Positions 8,259 to 18,061 of a stretch of 64,000 nt of DNA are shown one piece after another. The DNA lies in contig NZ_CP072453.1 of assembly GCF_019343475.1 (NCBI RefSeq), forward strand, positions 2,604,001-2,668,000, given 5' to 3'. Positions within the stretch are counted from its first letter, which is position 1. Every line of letters starts with the position of its first letter. Source of the DNA: Providencia sp. R33. Lineage in GTDB: Bacteria; Pseudomonadota; Gammaproteobacteria; Enterobacterales; Enterobacteriaceae. The position numbers and the translations under genes are program-made. The notes under the pieces were generated by a model. That model was not told where the DNA came from. It saw only the letters and a list, made by a program, of their open reading frames with translations, and searched no databases.

Positions 8259-8280
8259 GATCCGCTATGCTATGCGGATC
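8259..8280 (+). promoter_or_regulatory. Hairpin in the leuS leader
   Basis: GATCCGC / GCGGATC, 7-bp perfect stem with loop TATGCTAT, ends 63 bases before the leuS ATG and is followed by TTAATTAAG. It would fold in the 5' untranslated region; a role in leuS control is possible but unproven. Confidence 0.4.
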
Positions 8281-8343
8281 TTAATTAAGAAAGACATTCA
8301 CGCTACAGATGTAGCCTTTATTCACCATAGGATTATCGGTGCC

Positions 8344-10926
8344 ATGCAAGAACAATATCGTCCAGAAGATATAGAGCCTAAAGTACAGCGTCACTGGGAT
8401 GAAAAAGCAACTTTCAAAGTGACTGAAGACAACAGCAAAGAGAAATACTACTGCCTGTCCATGCTACCTTACCCTTCTGGTCGACTACACATGGGCCACG
8501 TACGTAACTACACCATTGGTGACGTAATTTCCCGCTACCAACGCATGTTGGGGAAAAACGTTCTCCAGCCGATTGGTTGGGATGCGTTTGGTCTACCCGC
8601 TGAAGGCGCTGCGGTTAAAAACAACACTGCACCTGCACCTTGGACATACGCCAATATTGATTATATGAAAGGCCAACTGAAAATGTTGGGCTTTGGTTAT
8701 GATTGGGATCGCGAAGTCACCACTTGTACCCCTGAATATTACCGTTGGGAACAATGGTTCTTCACTAAGTTATATGAAAAAGGCTTAGTGTATAAAAAAA
8801 CTTCAGCGGTTAACTGGTGCCCACATGACTTAACCGTTCTGGCGAACGAGCAAGTAGTTGATGGCTGCTGCTGGCGTTGTGACACCCCAGTTGAACGTAA
8901 AGAAATTCCACAGTGGTTTATTAAAATCACCGATTACGCAGAAGAGCTGCTCAACGATCTGGATAAATTAGAAGATTGGCCTGAGCAAGTTAAAACCATG
9001 CAACGCAATTGGATTGGCCGCTCTGAAGGGACTGAAATTACCTTTAACGTCGCGGATCGTGCTGAAACCTTAACCGTTTACACCACTCGTCCAGATACCT
9101 TTATGGGTGCAACCTATGTCGCCGTTGCTGCAGGCCATCCTCTGGCAAAAGAAGCGGCAGCAAACAACGCTGAATTAGCCCAATTTATTGATGAATGCCG
9201 TAACACCAAAACCGCAGAAGCGGATATGGCGACCATGGATAAAAAAGGCATGGCGACAGGTTTGTATGTTATCCACCCATTAACCCAAGAGAAATTACCG
9301 ATTTGGGTCGCTAACTTCGTATTAATGGAATACGGCACTGGTGCGGTCATGGCGGTTCCTGCTCACGACCAACGTGACTGGGAATTTGCTCACAAATACA
9401 ATTTGCCAATCAAAGCCGTCATTGCTGATGCAGAAGGTAACGAGCCTGATTTAACTGAAGAAGCCATGACAGAGAAAAATTCCCTGATTAACTCAGGTGA
9501 ATTTAGTGGCTTAGATAACGAAGCTGGCTTTAATGCGATTTCTGACAAACTGGTTGCTTTAGGTGCTGGCCAACGCAAAGTGAATTATCGCTTACGCGAC
9601 TGGGGCGTTTCTCGTCAACGTTACTGGGGCGCACCAATCCCAATGGCTACATTGGAAGATGGCACTGTCGTTCCTGTTCCTGAAGATCAACTGCCGGTCA
9701 TTTTACCTGAAGACGTTGTGATGAATGGTATCACCAGCCCGATTAAAGCGGATCCTGAGTGGGCAAAAATCACCATTGATGGTCAGCCAGCGCTGCGTGA
9801 AACTGATACCTTCGATACCTTTATGGAGTCGTCTTGGTACTACGCTCGTTATACATGCCCACAACACGATGAAGGCATGTTAGACCCAACCGCGGCAAAC
9901 TATTGGTTACCTGTAGACCAATATATCGGTGGTATCGAACACGCTATCATGCACCTTATGTATTTCCGCTTCTTCCACAAACTGATGCGTGATGCAGGCT
10001 TAGTAAACTCCGATGAACCCGCTAAACGCTTACTGTGCCAAGGTATGGTTTTAGCTGATGCGTTCTATTACACCGGAAGTGACGGCCAACGTGTTTGGGT
10101 TTCTCCAGCAGAAGCGATTGTTGAGCGTGACGATAAAAACCGTATTGTTAAAGCCGTAGACGCAGAAGGCCATGAACTGGTTTATACTGGTATGAGCAAA
10201 ATGTCTAAGTCGAAAAACAACGGTATTGACCCGCAATTAATGGTCGAAAAATACGGTGCTGATACCGTTCGTCTGTTTATGATGTTCGCTGCTCCACCGG
10301 AGTTAACCCTTGAGTGGCAAGAATCGAGCGTTGAAGGGGCTAACCGTTTCGTTCGTCGCGTCTGGCGTTTAGTGCATGAACACACACAAAAAGGTGCAGT
10401 TTCACCTTTAGATATCAATGCATTAACCCCTGAACAAAAAGATTTACGTCGTGACTTACACAAAACTATCGCGAAAGTGACTGATGACGTGGGTCGCCGT
10501 TATGCATTCAATACTGCTATCGCTGCTATCATGGAATTCATGAACAAATTGGTTCGTGCACCACAAGAAAGCGAACAAGACCGTGCATTAGTGCAAGAGT
10601 CTCTTGAAGCAATTACCTTGATGCTTAACCCTATTATTCCACACGTTTGCTTCGAAATGTGGAAAGCGCTGGGCCATCAAGAAGATGTTGATTTTGCAAA
10701 CTGGCCTATCGCTGATGAAAAAGCCATGATTGATGACACCAAATTGGTTGTCGTTCAGGTCAATGGTAAAGTCCGCGGGCGTATTACCGTACCAGCTGAT
10801 GCAAATCAGGAATTTGTTTTGGATATGGCTCAAAAAGAGTCAAGCGTCGCGAAATACCTTGAAGAAGTGAGTATTCGCAAAGTAATCTATGTACCAGGCA
10901 AATTGCTGAACCTTGTTGTAGGTTGA
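8344..10926 (+). CDS. leuS: Leucyl-tRNA synthetase
   Basis: Class I aminoacyl-tRNA synthetase charging tRNA-Leu. From the ATG at 8344 it is 860 residues, the E. coli length as I recall it, and begins MQEQYRPEDIEPKVQ as in other enterobacterial LeuRS; an upstream frame to 8242 is not conserved in kind. The HIGH motif is H49-M-G-H52, the class I KMSKS motif appears intact in GMSKMSKSKNNG, and the long CP1 editing insert contains the threonine-rich TTRPDTFMG stretch. It is followed by lptE with a short gap; the leuS-lptE-holA-nadD order is the standard enterobacterial one. Confidence 0.97.
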   Translation: MQEQYRPEDIEPKVQRHWDEKATFKVTEDNSKEKYYCLSMLPYPSGRLHMGHVRNYTIGDVISRYQRMLGKNVLQPIGWDAFGLPAEGAAVKNNTAPAPWTYANIDYMKGQLKMLGFGYDWDREVTTCTPEYYRWEQWFFTKLYEKGLVYKKTSAVNWCPHDLTVLANEQVVDGCCWRCDTPVERKEIPQWFIKITDYAEELLNDLDKLEDWPEQVKTMQRNWIGRSEGTEITFNVADRAETLTVYTTRPDTFMGATYVAVAAGHPLAKEAAANNAELAQFIDECRNTKTAEADMATMDKKGMATGLYVIHPLTQEKLPIWVANFVLMEYGTGAVMAVPAHDQRDWEFAHKYNLPIKAVIADAEGNEPDLTEEAMTEKNSLINSGEFSGLDNEAGFNAISDKLVALGAGQRKVNYRLRDWGVSRQRYWGAPIPMATLEDGTVVPVPEDQLPVILPEDVVMNGITSPIKADPEWAKITIDGQPALRETDTFDTFMESSWYYARYTCPQHDEGMLDPTAANYWLPVDQYIGGIEHAIMHLMYFRFFHKLMRDAGLVNSDEPAKRLLCQGMVLADAFYYTGSDGQRVWVSPAEAIVERDDKNRIVKAVDAEGHELVYTGMSKMSKSKNNGIDPQLMVEKYGADTVRLFMMFAAPPELTLEWQESSVEGANRFVRRVWRLVHEHTQKGAVSPLDINALTPEQKDLRRDLHKTIAKVTDDVGRRYAFNTAIAAIMEFMNKLVRAPQESEQDRALVQESLEAITLMLNPIIPHVCFEMWKALGHQEDVDFANWPIADEKAMIDDTKLVVVQVNGKVRGRITVPADANQEFVLDMAQKESSVAKYLEEVSIRKVIYVPGKLLNLVVG

Positions 10927-10956
10927 TATTAGGTTGTTGGCTGATAAGGAGGCCAG

Positions 10957-11496
10957 GTGCGTTATCTGATAACTTTATTTTTGAGTCTTGCGGTGCTAGT
11001 CACCGCAGGTTGCGGTTTTCGTTTACAAGGAACAACACAAATTCCTGAAGAATTGAAAACATTGCAACTGAGTTCAAACGACCCATACGGCTACCTTACG
11101 CGTGCTCTTCGGGAACAATTGCGTCTCAATAACGTGACAATTCTCGAAACAGGTAACGCGAGCGTCCCTATTTTGAAAATCACCGGTTCCAGTGAAAACA
11201 CCGAAACGGTCTCAATTTATCAAGATGGTAAAGCTGCCGAGAAACAATTAACGTTCACTATGAATGCGCAAGTTTTAATGCCAGATGGTGCGATTTACCC
11301 GCTGCAAAGCCGCGTAGAACGTACTTTCTTTGACAACCCGTTAGAAGCACTTGCAAAAGATGCGGAAAAAGAGATTGTTAGGCAAGAAATGCAAGAGCAA
11401 GCGGCACGCAACATCGTCCGTAAGTTACTGTTGGTTCACTCAGCTGAACTTGAAAAAGCGAAAACTCAAGCTGCTGAAGCTAACACTCAACCATAA
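10957..11496 (+). CDS. lptE: LPS-assembly lipoprotein LptE
   Basis: 179 residues from a GTG start with AAGGAGG four bases upstream. Signal peptide with lipobox V-T-A-G-C (C19), so it is an outer-membrane lipoprotein; the mature start GCGFRLQGTTQIPEELKTL is typical of LptE. It plugs the LptD barrel in lipopolysaccharide export. The stop codon overlaps the holA start by one base (TAATG), so the two are coupled. Somewhat shorter than the E. coli protein (193). Confidence 0.93.
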   Translation: MRYLITLFLSLAVLVTAGCGFRLQGTTQIPEELKTLQLSSNDPYGYLTRALREQLRLNNVTILETGNASVPILKITGSSENTETVSIYQDGKAAEKQLTFTMNAQVLMPDGAIYPLQSRVERTFFDNPLEALAKDAEKEIVRQEMQEQAARNIVRKLLLVHSAELEKAKTQAAEANTQP

Positions 11497-12527
11497 TGAC
11501 ACGTATTTACCCTGAACAGCTGGCCTCTTCGTTACAAGAGTCTCTAAGAGGCCGCTATTTAATTTGGGGCAATGAGCCCCTCCTTCTTCAAGAAAGTCAG
11601 GATGCGATTCGCAAAGCCGCTATTGAGCAGGGTTTCGAAGAGCATTTTACTTTCGCCCTTGAGCAAAACACGGATTGGGATGAAATTTTTAGCCTGTGCC
11701 AAGCACTGAGCTTATTCGCCAGCCGTCAAACGCTCACCTTACTGCTCCCTGAAAATGGCCCCAATGCGGCTATGGCAGAAAAATTAAACCAGCTTTCCCA
11801 ATTATTGCATGCTGATTTACTGTTAGTGCTGCGTGGGCACAAGTTAACCAAAGCCCAAGAAAACAGTGCATGGTTTAAGGCAATTAGCCAAGATGCGATT
11901 TATGTCAGTTGTTTAACACCTGAATATCAACGCTTACCTCAATGGGTATCTAAACGCGCTTACAGTATGCGGTTATCCCTCGAAGCAGAAGCAAACCAGT
12001 TGCTTTGCTATTGTTATGAAGGGAATTTATTAGGGTTAGCACAAGCCCTTGAACGACTTTCATTGCTCTATCCAGACGGCAAATTGACCTACCCTCGAGT
12101 CGAAAGCGCGGTGAATGATTCCGCTCACTTTACGCCGTTTCATTGGGTTGATGCCCTCTTAGCAGGCAAATCTCGTCGCTCATGGCATATTCTTGAGCAA
12201 CTACAACATGAAGATGTTGAACCTGTTATTTTGCTACGCTCAATCCAACGGGAGTTGATGTTGTTGATTACCTTAAAACGCCAATCAACAACCACATCGT
12301 TAAAAACCTTATTTGATCAACACAAGGTCTGGCAAAACCGTCGTGGAGTGATGACTGAAGCCTTGCAGCGTTTGAGCTTACATCAATTACAATCTGCGTT
12401 AATGCTACTTACCCAAGCAGAACTTCATATTAAGCAAGATTTTAGCCATTCTGCATGGCCTGATCTTCAATCCCTGTCTATGTTGCTATGTGGCAAAGCA
12501 TTCGCAGAGAATTTTATTCATGGCTAA
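11496..12527 (+). CDS. holA: DNA polymerase III delta subunit
   Basis: 343 residues, same length as E. coli HolA. It begins MTRIYPEQLASSLQESLRGRYLIWGNEPLLLQES, the expected N-terminal AAA+-like start without a functional Walker A. Delta opens the beta sliding clamp within the clamp-loader complex. It overlaps lptE by one base and nadD by eight, a compact operon. Confidence 0.93.
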   Translation: MTRIYPEQLASSLQESLRGRYLIWGNEPLLLQESQDAIRKAAIEQGFEEHFTFALEQNTDWDEIFSLCQALSLFASRQTLTLLLPENGPNAAMAEKLNQLSQLLHADLLLVLRGHKLTKAQENSAWFKAISQDAIYVSCLTPEYQRLPQWVSKRAYSMRLSLEAEANQLLCYCYEGNLLGLAQALERLSLLYPDGKLTYPRVESAVNDSAHFTPFHWVDALLAGKSRRSWHILEQLQHEDVEPVILLRSIQRELMLLITLKRQSTTTSLKTLFDQHKVWQNRRGVMTEALQRLSLHQLQSALMLLTQAELHIKQDFSHSAWPDLQSLSMLLCGKAFAENFIHG

Positions 12528-13194
12528 TAAGTACACCCCAAAGGAAAATACGCTTGGCTTGCAAGCGTTATTTGGCGGGACATTCGACCCAATCCATTAT
12601 GGTCATTTGCGCCCGGTTCAAGCACTCGCAGAGCAAGTTGGGTTGCAGAAAGTTCTTTTGCTGCCTAACCACGTTCCTCCACATCGTCCACAGCCTGAAG
12701 CAAGCCCATCCCAGCGATTGGAAATGGTGAAATTAGCCATTCAGGACAACCCGTTATTTACGATTGACACACGGGAACTCGAAAAAAATTCGCCCTCTTA
12801 TACTATTGAAACACTAACCGAATTACGCCAAGAAATGGGCGTAGCACAACCCCTAGCTTTTATTATTGGGCAAGATTCGTTGCTTTCCATTAATACGTGG
12901 CATGGGTGGGATAAAATACTAGATAACTGCCATTTATTGGTTTGCTCACGTCCGGGGTATGCAGCACAGTTTACCGACCCGAAAATGCAGGCATGGCTTT
13001 CACAACATAAAACAACGCAGCCTGAAAAATTACGCAGCACCCCTCATGGTTATATTTTTTTAGGGGATACTCCGCTTATTAATATTTCCGCTACAGATAT
13101 CCGTCAAAAATTAATGGCTGGCGATAGCTGTCGCGATTTAATTCCAGAAGCTGTTTTGCAGTATATTCACCAACAAGGCCTTTACCAACGATAA
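12520..13194 (+). CDS. nadD: Nicotinate-mononucleotide adenylyltransferase
   Basis: 224 residues from the ATG at 12520; an ATG at 12490 lies further inside holA. It converts nicotinate mononucleotide and ATP to deamido-NAD in NAD synthesis. The nucleotidyltransferase motif GGTFDPIHYGH is intact, as are IIGQDSL and the C-terminal NISATDIRQ motif that binds phosphate. It has a short extension (about 11 residues) before the LQALFGGTFDP core relative to E. coli. The 3' end overlaps the convergent DUF1722 gene by 13 bases. Confidence 0.93.
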   Translation: MANKYTPKENTLGLQALFGGTFDPIHYGHLRPVQALAEQVGLQKVLLLPNHVPPHRPQPEASPSQRLEMVKLAIQDNPLFTIDTRELEKNSPSYTIETLTELRQEMGVAQPLAFIIGQDSLLSINTWHGWDKILDNCHLLVCSRPGYAAQFTDPKMQAWLSQHKTTQPEKLRSTPHGYIFLGDTPLINISATDIRQKLMAGDSCRDLIPEAVLQYIHQQGLYQR

Positions 13195-13916
13195 GGGCTT
13201 TCCCTTAATACATCGCAATTAGGGTAAGGTGCAAAGAAATATTGTTCCTGAAGGTAGTTATCTGGATATTGCTGCAACAGTTGCTGCATCATCATTAATG
13301 GCCGATTAATAGGCAAATTCCCTTCTCGATAATCATTAATTAGCCACAGCAACCGTTTTTTTTCATCTTGCGTCGCTTTGTGTTTAAAATAGCCTTGCAT
13401 ATGACTAAGGGCGTTTACTTGAATATTTTTAGGTGCAACGGTCGCAAATATTTCCATCAAGCACGCTTTATATTGATTAAAAAATAACGTCAGGTCACTG
13501 CCTTTGCGAATATTCGCCACTATGCGGCCTGTTAATTGGTACCCTACAGGGGAGTAGGCCATAATCAAATATTTATGACGACTATGGAATTGGATTATTT
13601 CATGATGAGTTAACTGCTGTTGCAAATATTCAAGCCGCTGCAAAGTATATAACTGGGTTAAAAAAGCATCCCAATGGTCTATATCTTGCAGTTTATCCTC
13701 GGTTAAAATAGGGATATTCGCCGGAAATAACCCAATTAACTCGGATAGACTCTGTGTTGGACAAACCACCCCCAACGCACCACTTGCACAAGAAATACGC
13801 GATAGATTCGTTATGGATTCCACAATAGGGGCGATGTCATCCTGCATTTTTGCCGAGATGTGATTAATCCCTTCAAAAATAAAAACTTGTGGCTTAACTA
13901 TTTGCACTCTATCCAT
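13182..13916 (-). CDS. DUF1722 (YbgA-like) protein
   Basis: 244 residues. The C-terminal two thirds (about 95-235) match the DUF1722 family by its signature HEIIQFHSRHKYLIMAYSP and the following YQLTGRIVANI, a domain seen in E. coli YbgA, whose gene lies next to the photolyase phr. In many bacteria DUF1722 is fused to DUF523; here the first 90 residues contain two cysteines (ISCASGALGVVCPT) but lack the DUF523 start pattern (CLLG..VRYDGG), so this part is divergent or unrelated. No signal peptide or membrane segment. It converges on nadD with overlapping stop regions. Function unknown; a link to DNA repair or thiouridine chemistry should not be assumed. Confidence 0.8.
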   Translation of the reverse strand: MDRVQIVKPQVFIFEGINHISAKMQDDIAPIVESITNLSRISCASGALGVVCPTQSLSELIGLFPANIPILTEDKLQDIDHWDAFLTQLYTLQRLEYLQQQLTHHEIIQFHSRHKYLIMAYSPVGYQLTGRIVANIRKGSDLTLFFNQYKACLMEIFATVAPKNIQVNALSHMQGYFKHKATQDEKKRLLWLINDYREGNLPINRPLMMMQQLLQQYPDNYLQEQYFFAPYPNCDVLRESPYRW

Positions 13917-14183
13917 CCCATTCTAAAATATTTGTTAAGGTAAGAATTTCTTTTATTATTTTGTAAAGTTAACACAAACTTCTTGCCCAAATGAGCAGAT
14001 ATCCCTATAAATTTCACTTCAAAATGAATAAAAAAGAATTTAGCCGATTTTTCTTAAAATCTAAGGTAAAATGACTCTGCTGAAAATGAGTCTAATTCGT
14101 TTATTGGCAGCAAACTATTTGTCTATAAACTACAAACAGTATTTAACATTCTATTCTGTTTGTTTGAATAAAAGGTGAACCTT

Positions 14184-14501
14184 TTGCAAGGAACTGAACT
14201 CCAAAAATTTATTATCGAAAGCCTTGATGATGCGAAAGCCGAAGATATCATCACTATCGATGTTCAAGGGAAATCAAGTATTACTGACCAGATGATCATC
14301 TGCACAGGAACCTCGAGCCGTCATTTGATGTCTGTTGCTGACAGGTTGATTGATGCTTGCCGTAAAAATGGGTTAATGCCATTAGGCGTTGAAGGGCAAG
14401 GGATTTCTGATTGGATTGTTGTTGATCTTGGCGATGCCATTGTTCACATCATGCAAGATGAAAGTCGCCGTATGTATGAATTAGAAAAACTCTGGAGCTG
14501 A
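14184..14501 (+). CDS. rsfS: Ribosomal silencing factor RsfS
   Basis: 105 residues from TTG at 14184, the length I recall for E. coli. AAAGGTG (14171-14177) sits six bases before this TTG; the GTG at 14175 falls inside that ribosome-binding site, so it is not used. RsfS binds ribosomal protein uL14 and blocks subunit joining under starvation. The family signature DVQGKSSITDQMIICTGTSS and the tail RRMYELEKLWS are intact. It is coupled to rlmH, two bases downstream. Confidence 0.93.
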   Translation: MQGTELQKFIIESLDDAKAEDIITIDVQGKSSITDQMIICTGTSSRHLMSVADRLIDACRKNGLMPLGVEGQGISDWIVVDLGDAIVHIMQDESRRMYELEKLWS

Positions 14502-14503
14502 GG

Positions 14504-14974
14504 TTGAAATTACAGCTCATCGCCGTTGGAACAAAAATGCCGGACTGGGTTCAGACCGGCTTTATGGATTATCTCCACCGTTTCCCTAAAGATATGCCGT
14601 TTGAATTAACGGAAGTGCCTGCAGGAAAACGTGGGAAAAATGCAGATATCAAGCGTATTTTGGAAAAAGAAGGCGAGTTAATGCTTGCCGCGGTAGGAAA
14701 AGGGAATCGCATTGTTACACTGGATATTCCAGGTGACCGCTGGGATACCCCAAAACTGGCTGTCCAGCTTGATAAATGGAAACAAGATGGTCGCAATATC
14801 AGTTTGTTGATTGGTGGCCCAGAAGGCCTTGCGCCTGCTTGCAAAGAGGCAGCGGAGCAAAGTTGGTCCTTATCGCCACTAACGCTACCACACCCTCTCG
14901 TTCGTGTCCTTGTTGCCGAAAGTCTTTATCGGGCATGGAGTATTACGACTAATCACCCTTATCACAGGGAATAG
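14504..14974 (+). CDS. rlmH: 23S rRNA pseudouridine-1915 N3-methyltransferase
   Basis: 156 residues from TTG at 14504, close to the E. coli 155. SPOUT-fold methyltransferase; the knot region carries LLIGGPEGL and the tail ends SLYRAWSITTNHPYHRE, both near-invariant in the family. It methylates pseudouridine 1915 in helix 69 of the 50S subunit. The TGAGG across the rsfS stop serves as ribosome-binding site. Confidence 0.95.
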   Translation: MKLQLIAVGTKMPDWVQTGFMDYLHRFPKDMPFELTEVPAGKRGKNADIKRILEKEGELMLAAVGKGNRIVTLDIPGDRWDTPKLAVQLDKWKQDGRNISLLIGGPEGLAPACKEAAEQSWSLSPLTLPHPLVRVLVAESLYRAWSITTNHPYHRE

Positions 14975-15006
14975 TCAGGTTTGAATATGTTCAAAATGGC
15001 AATGGG

Positions 15007-16896
15007 ATGAAAACACAACGCACCCCTTTTCGCGACCATACCGCTGAATCCGTCTTATTTATTCGCCGAGCGCTAATTGCCTTCGGCGTGATTGTTATTT
15101 TGACTGCTATCCTTGTCACCAACTTACATCATCTGCAAATTGTTCGTCATGAAGACTATCAAACTCGTTCAAATGATAACCGAATTAAATTAGTCCCCAT
15201 TGCACCAAGCCGCGGAATTATTTATGACAGACGCGGAACACAACTTGCGCTTAACAGCACATTTTATCAGCTTGAAATCATCCCTGAAAAAGTCGACGAT
15301 TTAAAAGACACACTAGAAAAACTGCGTGATGTCGTCGATTTAACGGATGAAGACATCACCAATTTTGAAAAAGAGCGTAAACGCTCCCGCCGTTTTACCT
15401 CTATCGCACTGAAAACTCAGCTTAATGAAGTTCAGGTAGCTCGCTTCGCGGTCAATCAATACCGTTTTCCCGGTTTAGAAGTCAAAAGCTACCAGCGCCG
15501 TTCTTACCCTTATGGCTCCGCATTAACTCACGTGATTGGCTACGTCGCAAAAATTAACGATAAAGACGTAGAGCGTTTGGATAAAGAAGGCGTATTACCA
15601 AACTATGCCGCGAGCCACGATATTGGTAAGTTAGGTATTGAACGCTATTATGAAGATATCTTACACGGGAAAACAGGCTATGAAGAGGTTGAGGTCAATA
15701 GCCGTGGTCGTGTGATCCGCCAATTACATGAGCAGCCACCACAAGCAGGGCGCGATATCTACCTGACTATCGACCTAGAGCTGCAAACTTATATCGAAAA
15801 ACTGTTAACCACCAGCCGTGCCGCTGTCGTTGTAACGGATCCGCGCAATGGTGAAATACTGGCGCTAGTGTCAAATCCAAGTTATGACTCAAACTTGTTT
15901 GTTAATGGTATTTCAAGTAAAGATTACCAAGCGCTACTCAATAACCCAGATAGGCCACTGATAAATCGTACCACCCAAGGGCTCTATCCTCCTGCATCGA
16001 CGGTAAAACCGTTTATTTCAGTCGCCGCGCTAAGCGAAAACGTGATCACACCAAATACCACTATCTTTGATCCTGGTTGGTGGCAACTTCCTGGCTCAGA
16101 AAAACGTTACCGAGACTGGAAGCGTTGGGGACACGGCAAATTGAATGTCGTCAAATCCATTGTCGAGTCAGCGGATACTTTCTTCTACCAAGTTGCTTAT
16201 GATATGGGGATAGACCGTCTTTCTGCTTGGATGACGCGTTTTGGTTTTGGGGAATATACGGGGATTGACCTTGCCGAAGAACGTTCGGGCATCATGCCAA
16301 CCCGTGAATGGAAGCAAAAACGCTATAAAAAGCCATGGTATCAAGGAGACACAATCCCTGTTGGGATCGGGCAAGGTTACTGGACCGCAACACCAATCCA
16401 GATGTCGAAAGCATTGATGACGCTAATCAATGATGGGCAAGTGAAAACCCCTCACCTGCTGTATGGTACAAAGTTGGGTAACGCGATGGTGCCGTACGAA
16501 GACAAAGAAACTAAACAAATTGGCGATATCCATTCGGGATATTGGGAGCTCGCTAAACACGGTATGTATGGTGTTGCCAATGCACCGAACGGTACAGGCC
16601 GCCGCAGCTTTATCGGCACGCCATATAAAGTGGCGGCAAAATCAGGGACTGCGCAGGTATTCAGTTACGAAACCTATAATGCAAGTAAGCTGGCAGAACA
16701 TTTACGTGACCACAAATTAATGATTGCCTATGCGCCTTATGATAAACCCACCATTGCTGTCGCGATTATTTTAGAAAACGGCGGTGCAGGCCCTGCGGTC
16801 GGCGATATTGTTCGCCAAATATTTGACCATGTATTGCTCGGTGATAACCGAACTGAAGTTGTCTCATCGGCAACGGGGGCGGGGGAAGATCGTTAA
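15007..16896 (+). CDS. mrdA: Penicillin-binding protein 2 (elongasome transpeptidase)
   Basis: 629 residues. A single N-terminal anchor (about 20-42) is followed by the periplasmic dimerisation domain and the transpeptidase domain, with active-site S331-T-V-K334, S388-A-D390 and K545-S-G-T548. PBP2 crosslinks peptidoglycan during side-wall elongation together with RodA, encoded next. The order rsfS-rlmH-mrdA-mrdB-rlpA-dacA is the usual enterobacterial rod-shape cluster. Confidence 0.96.
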   Translation: MKTQRTPFRDHTAESVLFIRRALIAFGVIVILTAILVTNLHHLQIVRHEDYQTRSNDNRIKLVPIAPSRGIIYDRRGTQLALNSTFYQLEIIPEKVDDLKDTLEKLRDVVDLTDEDITNFEKERKRSRRFTSIALKTQLNEVQVARFAVNQYRFPGLEVKSYQRRSYPYGSALTHVIGYVAKINDKDVERLDKEGVLPNYAASHDIGKLGIERYYEDILHGKTGYEEVEVNSRGRVIRQLHEQPPQAGRDIYLTIDLELQTYIEKLLTTSRAAVVVTDPRNGEILALVSNPSYDSNLFVNGISSKDYQALLNNPDRPLINRTTQGLYPPASTVKPFISVAALSENVITPNTTIFDPGWWQLPGSEKRYRDWKRWGHGKLNVVKSIVESADTFFYQVAYDMGIDRLSAWMTRFGFGEYTGIDLAEERSGIMPTREWKQKRYKKPWYQGDTIPVGIGQGYWTATPIQMSKALMTLINDGQVKTPHLLYGTKLGNAMVPYEDKETKQIGDIHSGYWELAKHGMYGVANAPNGTGRRSFIGTPYKVAAKSGTAQVFSYETYNASKLAEHLRDHKLMIAYAPYDKPTIAVAIILENGGAGPAVGDIVRQIFDHVLLGDNRTEVVSSATGAGEDR

Positions 16897-16935
16897 TGAT
16901 TGTTTTAAGAACCTTTTTTGTGAGCAATAAAGATT

Positions 16936-18048
16936 ATGACTGACGATAAGAGACAAAATTCATTATCAACACGTCTACACATAGATGTGCCTATGTTATT
17001 GATCATTATTGCCTTACTTGCTTACAGTGCATTTATCATGTGGAGCGCCAGTGGGCAAGACCCAGAGATGATGGAAAGAAAGCTTGGGCAAATCGCCACT
17101 GGCTTTATTGTCATGATTGTGATGGCACAAATTCCCCCTCGCATGTATGAAAGCTGGGCGCCGCACTTGTTTATTTTTTGTGTCATTTTACTGATTTTCG
17201 TCGATGTATTTGGCCAAATCAGTAAAGGGGCTCAACGCTGGTTAGATTTAGGCTTTGTGCGTTTTCAACCCTCCGAAATCGCCAAAATAGCCGTTCCTTT
17301 GATGGTGGCTCGCTTTATGAACCGCGATTCTTGCCCACCATCGTTTAAAAATACACTGATTGCCTTAGTGCTAATTTTTGTTCCAACACTGTTAGTTGCC
17401 GCCCAGCCTGACCTTGGAACCTCGATTTTAGTTGCAACTTCAGGGCTGTTCGTTCTATTTCTTGCGGGTATGAGCTGGCGGCTTATTGCTGTCGCAGCCA
17501 TCGCATTAGCTGCCTTTATCCCGCTGTTATGGTTCTTCTTGATGCATGATTATCAAAGAGCCCGCGTGATGATGCTACTCGACCCTGAAACTGACCCATT
17601 AGGCGCAGGTTATCATATCATCCAATCTAAAATTGCCATTGGCTCTGGTGGGCTTATGGGCAAAGGTTGGTTACATGGTACACAATCTCAACTCGAGTTC
17701 TTACCCGAAAGGCATACCGACTTTATTTTTGCTGTTCTGGCAGAAGAACTTGGCTTGATTGGTGTTCTTATTCTCCTAGGGCTGTATATCCTGCTGATCA
17801 TTCGTGGGCTGTATATTGCCGCCAGTGCACAGAATACATTTGGCCGAGTTATGGTTGGCGGGCTGATCTTGATCCTTTTTGTTTATGTATTTGTTAATAT
17901 AGGCATGGTAAGTGGTATATTACCCGTTGTTGGCGTCCCCCTTCCCTTGGTAAGTTACGGGGGGTCTGCGTTAATAGTGTTAATGGCTGGGTTCGGTATT
18001 ATCATGTCGATACATACACACCGAAAATTTCTATCCAAAAGTTTATAA
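16936..18048 (+). CDS. mrdB: RodA, SEDS peptidoglycan glycosyltransferase
   Basis: 370 residues with about ten membrane helices. SEDS family; polymerises lipid II glycan strands in the elongasome together with PBP2. Family hallmarks seen: SKGAQRWLDLGFVRFQPSE, VAAQPDLGTS, and the long periplasmic loop with FLPERHTDFIFAVLAEELG. No strong ribosome-binding site; the ATG at 16936 gives the E. coli length. Confidence 0.96.
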   Translation: MTDDKRQNSLSTRLHIDVPMLLIIIALLAYSAFIMWSASGQDPEMMERKLGQIATGFIVMIVMAQIPPRMYESWAPHLFIFCVILLIFVDVFGQISKGAQRWLDLGFVRFQPSEIAKIAVPLMVARFMNRDSCPPSFKNTLIALVLIFVPTLLVAAQPDLGTSILVATSGLFVLFLAGMSWRLIAVAAIALAAFIPLLWFFLMHDYQRARVMMLLDPETDPLGAGYHIIQSKIAIGSGGLMGKGWLHGTQSQLEFLPERHTDFIFAVLAEELGLIGVLILLGLYILLIIRGLYIAASAQNTFGRVMVGGLILILFVYVFVNIGMVSGILPVVGVPLPLVSYGGSALIVLMAGFGIIMSIHTHRKFLSKSL

Positions 18049-18061
18049 AATGAGGCTTAGT

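Noticed and set aside
8242..8343. N-terminal extension of leuS
   Set aside because: The internal ATG gives the E. coli length and start sequence, and the extension overlaps the leader hairpin.
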